A stretch of 64,000 nucleotides of DNA, taken from Lepas anatifera. Lineage: Eukaryota > Arthropoda > Thecostraca > Lepadidae. The stretch lies in the NCBI GenBank assembly GCA_034440635.1, contig JAOTON010001898.1, positions 1,018,501 through 1,082,500 on the forward strand, written 5' to 3'. Of the stretch, positions 58,125 to 64,000 are shown piece by piece. How positions within the stretch are numbered: position 1 is the stretch's first letter; each line of letters begins with the position of its first letter. The position numbers were made by a program, and so were the translations under genes. The notes under the pieces were generated by a model. That model was not told the DNA's origin. It searched no databases and worked only from the letters and a program-made list of their open reading frames with translations.

Positions 58125-58930
58125 TGTACGTTCAACCGCCAAATGTTCCTATGAGTTTTTAACATATTCAGGATGGTATTGGCCCGTCTATAGGATGGTG
58201 AAGAAAAAAATCATGGATAAATTTCTGGAGATATATTCAGCTTCTTCAAAATCCTCGGGTTTTTGCACGATTTCCGTGGTAGGCTACCGGATATTTCTTT
58301 CCTCCTGCAAATCCGACAATTTTAATCCTTTCTGGTTTCCCTTCGACTCATTTCAAAGCTAAATTCCAGGGGAAAGCACTAGATGTCCTCGATTTGTAGA
58401 TGTCCTAAAAGACAAGTCACGTTATCAAATTGGTCACAATATTAGGTGAAAGTTGACTGCATAAAAATTGGTAAGCAAATTAGCACAATTTTAGGTGATT
58501 TTTTGAAATTATAAAATGTTGCAAGGCAAGTTCCTTTTGTTCTAGCCCTTAATGCTATATATCGTTAGAAAGCTGGTGAAAGGAAGAATATTTTGGAATA
58601 AAACTATATTTTCCTCAAGTTTTCTGTAGACTTCCAGATTTTCGTGGCAGCCGTGAGAGAAATGTGCTCTATATCTGAGACTTTATCGTAAGAACTTACT
58701 TGTCTTTTAATACTTGTCTTTTAAGAACTTCGTACCATTTCAGTATTTTGTGATTTTGTGCTTAATCAGTAATTTCAGGATTTTGTGCAATATAACGTGC
58801 GTGATTGGACGAATGTTGTCCTTATTTTTACGTGTAGCGAACTTGTGTAAGTATGTAAAGCCGGTTCCATACTGATTACGGTTCCATACCGATTTGTAGG
58901 TATCAGGCCGCGGTCCTTTTTACGAAATGT
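58125..58930 (+). mobile_element. dispersed non-coding repeat, copy 2
   Basis: Inverted partner of 52930-54050 without the SINE-bearing insertion. Confidence 0.75.
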
Positions 58931-58937
58931 CTCTCAG

Positions 58938-59036
58938 GTGATGTTTCCTTGTGAGAAGTGCTGTTTCCTTCTGACAAGTGGTGTTTCCTTCTGACAAGTG
59001 GTGTTTCCTTGTGAGAAGTGCTGTTTCCCTTCCGAC
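58938..59036. repeat. 20-bp minisatellite, about 5 copies
   Basis: Unit GTGTTTCCTTCTGACAAGTG, alternating with CCTTGTGAGAAGTGCT variants. Confidence 0.9.
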
Positions 59037-59429
59037 ACCACCGTTGCCTCACCTGCTGCTACTGAATTGGATGCGTGAACTGACGTGCAGCAATACTTCC
59101 TCAGGTCCAAAACTGACCAGGGGGCAGCCAGGGGGCATAGGGGCACGTGACCCCATCGGTGCCGGAGTGCCCTTTGATCGCTAGGCGGTGCGCCCTGTTT
59201 TGGCCGTGCCACTCGAAATTTAGTGCCCTTCGCCGCTGAACCTAGATGCAACAAGACTGCATTTAGCAATTAAAGCAATTGTTTGAGAATGATGTGCCTT
59301 TTTTGGTCAGGTAGGGCATTCTAACGCATTTCCAAGCATCCGAGAATAGTACGGGCACGTCCTCCGTTTCCAGCTAATGCCTCATCGTCGCCAATAATCG
59401 TACGGGCAGAACTAATGTGTGCCCCTTTG

Positions 59430-59900
59430 AGCTCATCTGGTGCCCGAGCTGGTCTTGGCCCCTTGAGCTGATCAAGTGCCCTCTAAGCTAATCTGGTGCC
59501 CCCAAGCCAATCTGGTGCCCCTGAGCAAATGATTGTGCCTCTTGAACCTATCTTATGCTGTCTATTATGATGCCTCCGAGCTTGCCTGGCGCCCTATTAG
59601 CTGTTTTAGTGCCCCCTGAGCTGATCTCAACCCTCCTAGAGTTGATCTACTGTCCCCTGAGCCAGTATGATGCCTCTTGAGCTGATCAGGTTTCCCTGAG
59701 CTGGTCGATTTCACCAAGCTGATCTTGTGTTCCTTGAGCCGATCGATGTCCCTGCTCTGGTCTGGGGGGCTGGGAGCTGATCTGGGCCCCCAGGCTGATC
59801 AATCTGGTGCCCCCTGAGACGATCTGATGCCTCCTGAACCATAATTCTGCCTCCTGAGACCATCGCACGACCTCTGAGCTAGTCTGGTGACTCCTGAACC
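59430..59900. repeat. degenerate GAGCTGATCTGGTGCCCC repeat, left block
   Basis: Irregular copies of a roughly 20-30 bp phrase (TGAGCTGATCTGGTGCCCCC and variants). The same repeat resumes at 62296-63240. Confidence 0.85.
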
Positions 59901-60691
59901 GGGCTTGCCAGATGAAAAATGGGGTTTTCGCCAAATTTGGTTCACCATTTCGCCAAATTTCGCCAATTTCAGACATCAGTTTGCCACGGTGTCGCCAATG
60001 CTGAAATCTTACGATCATAAGCCAAAATATCAGAATCTGAGAAAAACACCTTGTGCCCTTAGTACTGGAATGCTGCACGAGTTGTTTTAACTGATGTAGC
60101 CAGAATATATACAGAGTACATCATAAGCCCTGGTATTCAGTATTGCATTTTTCCTAGAACGCACCACTTATGTGCGGTGATGAAATTTACATCACCGAAT
60201 CTAAAAGGATAGGATATGTTCTCAAATAGTTTTTAACCCGTCAGGTAGGTCTATTTTTCAAATTAAATATAATTTTCCATCATTTATATTTTACCAAAAA
60301 TAAACAAAAAACTGCTTACTTTCCTTTCTAAACAAAATAAGGCATTTTTAAACAGAATTACGAAATTTTAACTAATAAAAAACATCAATATGAATTCTAA
60401 GCAGTTTATATAAAATATCAAAGAAAATATTTAGGATTTACATCAAAAATAGTTTTGTTTTTCACTATCTGGAACCTCTGCACCAGAAACGTTTTCGTTT
60501 CTCCACGGAAACAAATCATAGAAGTATCCACTTAAAAATAAAAAAGACGGTCAAATCCCAAAGCTGGCATGCATTTATAAATAAGTGAAAGCTAAAAATT
60601 TCTCGCTATTTCATGTCTCAGCTGTTATCTTCATCTCTTCTTCCCTAGGTTCCGAGTTTTTTAAGCATGTAGGCATTCGGACATGCTTTAA

Positions 60692-61140
60692 AGGGAATGT
60701 GGCAGATTCATAACGTTATTTTCACTGAGATAGCCAAATAGTAAAGCAGGTCGGAAAACCCGGTACTCCATATATCATTTGTCTTGGAACTCGATATTTC
60801 CGTAGAAAAAAGTTAAAACCTACCTGACACCAACCCCCTCATCAACCCCCGCCGGGCGGCCATTGTTGTGAGCCGCTGGTGTGACGACATATGCTGACGT
60901 CACGATGAGCATCAGCCAATCGAAGCCCTTGAAGCGTTTCAAGTATGGTAGTGGTTGCCAGATCGTGACATCATCCACAGGCTGATATTTATTTCTTTTT
61001 CTAGAGGAGTATTCTAAAAATCAAAATATTGAGCTTATTGTACATTTTTCAGAGAAATCATAAGTGGTTTCATTATTTTCGGCTAAAAGTACGCCTAATT
61101 GCACTAAATTCCAGGATTCGACCAAGGTGTCATACTCGCT
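60692..61140. mobile_element. piggyBac-like MITE, copy 2 (inverted)
   Basis: 449 bp, TTAA at 60688-60691 and 61141-61144. The left end AGGGAATGTGGCA is kept; the right end has decayed to GGTGTCATACTCGCT. Homologous along its length to 44580-45027 in the opposite orientation. Confidence 0.88.
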
Positions 61141-62089
61141 TTAAATATTGCATGAAAATTTGCCCCATTTGAACCATCATTTTTCTATCTAAGTGTTTAA
61201 AAGCCTAGGGTATTATTCCTCGCAAACTATTATAGCTGAACCATTGTTAAGAACTCACTGTATCTGATTGTAAAATTTAAGCCTATGGTCCTGATGTTTG
61301 TTTGATATTTGCATTGTTGTCAATGGTGTGAACTGCTTTGTAAAATGTATGTGATTTTCCCTTGGTATTTTTAACCTTTGATTGTTCGAGGTTTCATTAA
61401 TGAGATCTTAAAGTTTCAGTCCTTTGTGGTATAACACACTGTTTGTCACACTGTGCTGCCATTCTGAGCTGTTACTATTTGTTACGTCCAAGTATGACAC
61501 GCCGTGTGCATAAGGTAAGGTCTATTAAAGCTATTGCTTATGAAACCAGTAGTTAATCAGCCCACTATTTCTTTTCAGAGCAGGTTCACTTAATGTGTAT
61601 CATTTACATTATCAATACGCTAACAGATATAAGTAATACGTTCTCTGCTTTGGTTGGGTTTCCATACTTTGTGTCTGGATTTGAAATTTACTTGTAAATC
61701 ATGAGGTTGTTGAACTAGCGCAAAATACACTGCAGGCTACCCTCAGTCCCGCTGTAGGTGCCGCGGGATTGTGTGGGATTGTTATTGAGGGACTGCGGTG
61801 CTGAAATCTTTTATAAAAACGCCCCGGATAATGGCCTTCCCTAAGCGTATTATTCTCATATTTAATCCTCACGCGTTATGTGGGGTTAAGAGACCGAACA
61901 AAACCCATCCCCTGTGCTTCTAATTGTCAGGATGAACCTCTTGTAATGGTGTACAACGAGAAAAAGTAAAATGATAGTACCTTTAACGAAATTAAAAAAA
62001 CACCTGTGCTGTTTCAGATACACAATAAGTTTGCCGGCGTAAATCGCTAAATTTAACTGATTTTATCACCCATAACTTACAAAAGTAAG

Positions 62090-62265
62090 CCGATCGCCAA
62101 TTGAGGTCCGAAATCGCCAGATTTGACTGATTTTATCACCAATTGCCAAATTGAACAAACCGATCGCCAACGGAGGTCCGAAATCGCCAAATTTGACTGT
62201 TTTTATCGCCAATCGCCAAACAAGAAAAACCGATCGCCAACAGTGGTCCGAAATCGCAAAATTGG
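62090..62265. repeat. 70-bp tandem repeat, 2.5 copies
   Basis: Units start at 62090, 62160 and 62230 with CCGATCGCCAA, then GGTCCGAAATCGCCA. Confidence 0.92.
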
Positions 62266-62295
62266 CGAAATTTCGCCACATCTGGCAACCCTGCC

Positions 62296-63240
62296 CTAAC
62301 TGGTTTGTCCCTGAGTCAATCTGGTGCCCTTTCAGCTGATCTGGGACTCCCGAGTGGATTACGTGATTTCCTCAGCATGATCTGGGTCCGAGCTGGTCGG
62401 GGACCACTGGTCCGATCTCTTGTCCCTCTGGCCAGTCTGGTGTCCCCTGAGCGGCGCTGAGGCTCCCGAAATGGTCTGGGCCCCGAGCTGGTCAGGAATC
62501 CCTGAGCTAACTTAGTGCCGTTGCCTTCATCTCGCCCCCCGAGATGATCGATCTGGTGCCCCCTGAGCTGAACTAATGCCCCCTGAGTCAATCTGGTGCC
62601 TCTTGGGCCCATCTAATTCCCTCTAAGCTAGTCTGGTGCCCCATGAGCTAATATGGAGCCTTTAAACTGGCCTAGCTCCTGTTGATTACGACATTTCCTG
62701 AGCAGCTCTAAGGCCCTGAGCTGAGCTGGGCCCACAGAGGCTGATGAGGGACCCTGAGCCGTTATAGGGTTCCTGAGCTGATTAGGCACCTCCTGATTTC
62801 ATCTGGTACCCCCGAGCTGTTCTGGCCCCGAGCTGGCCGGGGACCACTGATCTGATTGTTTGTCCCCGAAGCTGATCTGGTGCCATATGGGCCGATTTGG
62901 TGTACCCTGAGCAGCTCTGGGGCTCCTTGAGCTGGTTCATGGCCCTATGAGCCTATCTGGGACCCATTGAGCTAGTCTGATGACCCCGCCTCTGGGGCCA
63001 CTGAGCTAGACTAGTCCCTGGGTGAAGCATGAGTTGCTCTGGGGGAGGGGACTCTGATATACACCAGGACCCCCCTGAGCTGGTCTTCAATAGACAGAGA
63101 AGAAGAGCACAATGCCAACTCCCATCACCTCGGGAGGTCACTGAGCTGGTCTAGTCCGGGGGGGGCACAACTGGGGGATGGGTGAGGGGCAGCTGCTCTG
63201 GAGGGCTCTGATCCACACTAGGGGCCCCCTAAGCTGAAAT
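62296..63240. repeat. degenerate GAGCTGATCTGGTGCCCC repeat, right block
   Basis: Continuation of 59430-59900; more than 25 irregular copies with frequent GGGGCC, CTGAGCTGATC and CCCCTGAGC phrases. Confidence 0.85.
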
Positions 63241-63312
63241 TATCAATCTGGAACAGGCTGAACCTTGTTTATGCAAGTTACACTCTTCCTTTACCACGCG
63301 AATCACACCTTT

Positions 63313-64000
63313 TTAACACGCACATTGACGGGGGGCGGGTACCCCCTCGGCTTTTTCGGAAATAGCATAAAAACGGCCGCCCGTAGCGCCGCCGTACTTT
63401 GCATACATTTTCTCTCATTATTTTTCCATTTTTTGTTAAAATTTTAGGTTCAGGTCACCTCAGGTCAGGTCACCAGCACAGGTCAAGTGACAAGACCTAA
63501 AAAAAGTTTGAGATAGCATAAGTCGGAACAGGGTGACCTTATCCGATTGAAACTCATATCACATAATGGGCCCACCGAGTTCTCTAAAACATGTTCCGGT
63601 ATTTTTATATCGATGACCTAAGGTCAGCTACCGGTCATGACCTCCCCATTGGAAATACATGGGAAAATGGTTTTAAGTGAATAACTGAGTAACGGATGTC
63701 GATAGAGAGTTCATTTTAACTACATTAGATTCGCCTTGTCTTTGCGATCCTAATGATATGCATTTTATCTAATTTGACCTTGACCTGACCTTAGGTCAGG
63801 TCAAATCTTTGATTTGACCTAGCAATGTCTTGTTATATATCATTCGATTCGGATTGCTGGGAGGATTCATATAATTCAAATCGTTTTGCTCTATCTTTAC
63901 TTGTTCAGATGCAATGACCACAAACCTTCATTTACAAGTGATCCCTATGACGGCATGTTTTGACCTCTAGTGACCTTAAATGTGACCTGACAAAAAATGG
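63313..64000 (+). mobile_element. AGGTCA-rich element, runs off window
   Basis: Starts TTAACACGCACATTGACGGG. The clearest copy of its family: CAGGTCACCTCAGGTCAGGT near 63450, then paired TTGACCTGACCTTAGGTCAG near 63775-63800. The right end is outside the window. Confidence 0.8.

Larger units (their letters stand above)
59901..62295. mobile_element. 2.4-kb non-coding element with inverted ends
   Basis: Left end GGGCTTGCCAGATG, right end CATCTGGCAACCCTGCC (complement GGCAGGGTTGCCAGATG), each followed inward by TTCGCCAAATTT-like sequence. It splits the degenerate repeat and contains a nested TTAA element. No transposase found. Confidence 0.65.

Noticed and set aside
2857..59036. CRISPR-like look of regularly spaced repeats
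   Set aside because: Units are contiguous tandem repeats without unique spacers, in an intron-bearing eukaryotic context with no cas genes.

Overview
The window is intron-rich eukaryotic DNA, most likely from an arthropod and perhaps a crustacean. That placement is inferred from the element mix (Penelope-like elements, I-type LINEs, a Gypsy gag, piggyBac- and hAT-like non-autonomous elements) and from very dense minisatellites. No bacterial operons, CRISPR arrays or ribosomal genes were seen. Almost every long reading frame here is a by-product of tandem repeats rather than a gene.

The one conserved cellular gene found is on the minus strand: a WIPI/ATG18-family autophagy gene (PROPPIN beta-propeller, WIPI2-like). 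Eight internal coding exons, A to H in gene order, were recovered by hand: 41342-41508, 33943-34137, 33387-33521, 28855-28997, 18956-19049, 18252-18328, 4553-4660 and 4153-4226. Every junction is GT-AG and every phase is compatible with the next exon, giving about 330 codons over 37 kb. The PtdIns3P-binding LRRG motif is in exon D. The N-terminal exons and a convincing terminal exon were not found.

The most striking feature is that tandem repeats in this gene sit on, or start at, its splice sites. The acceptor of exon B is the first unit of a 64-bp minisatellite of about 98 copies (34106-40361); each unit carries a branchpoint-like CTGAC, the CAG acceptor and the first 32 or so coding bases. 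The exon A acceptor is in a 68-bp triplication, the exon E donor is repeated six times at about 32 bp, and the exon G acceptor has a decoy copy 177 bp upstream. Arrays also start at or within 10 bp of the donors of exons B (GA), C (17-bp G-rich) and D (AGTAGC type).

Region by region. 1-4150: a broken Penelope-like element, a 51-bp array and the 3' side of the gene. 4150-18250: exons H and G, then a 13.6-kb intron with I-type LINE pieces, hairpins and 39-bp and 73-bp arrays. 18250-29000: exons F, E and D, a 45-bp array, a 66-bp higher-order array and a 3.85-kb Penelope palindrome. 29000-34140: exons C and B with 32-bp, 17-bp and GA repeats. 34106-41700: the 64-bp array, a LINE tail and exon A. 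41700-64000: no recognised gene, but many non-autonomous elements. These include a 3.87-kb foldback with an 8-bp target duplication inside a 45-bp array, two TTAA-flanked copies of one element, a dispersed AGGTCA-rich family, tRNA-like SINEs, a Gypsy gag and degenerate GAGCTGATCTGGTGCCCC-type repeats.
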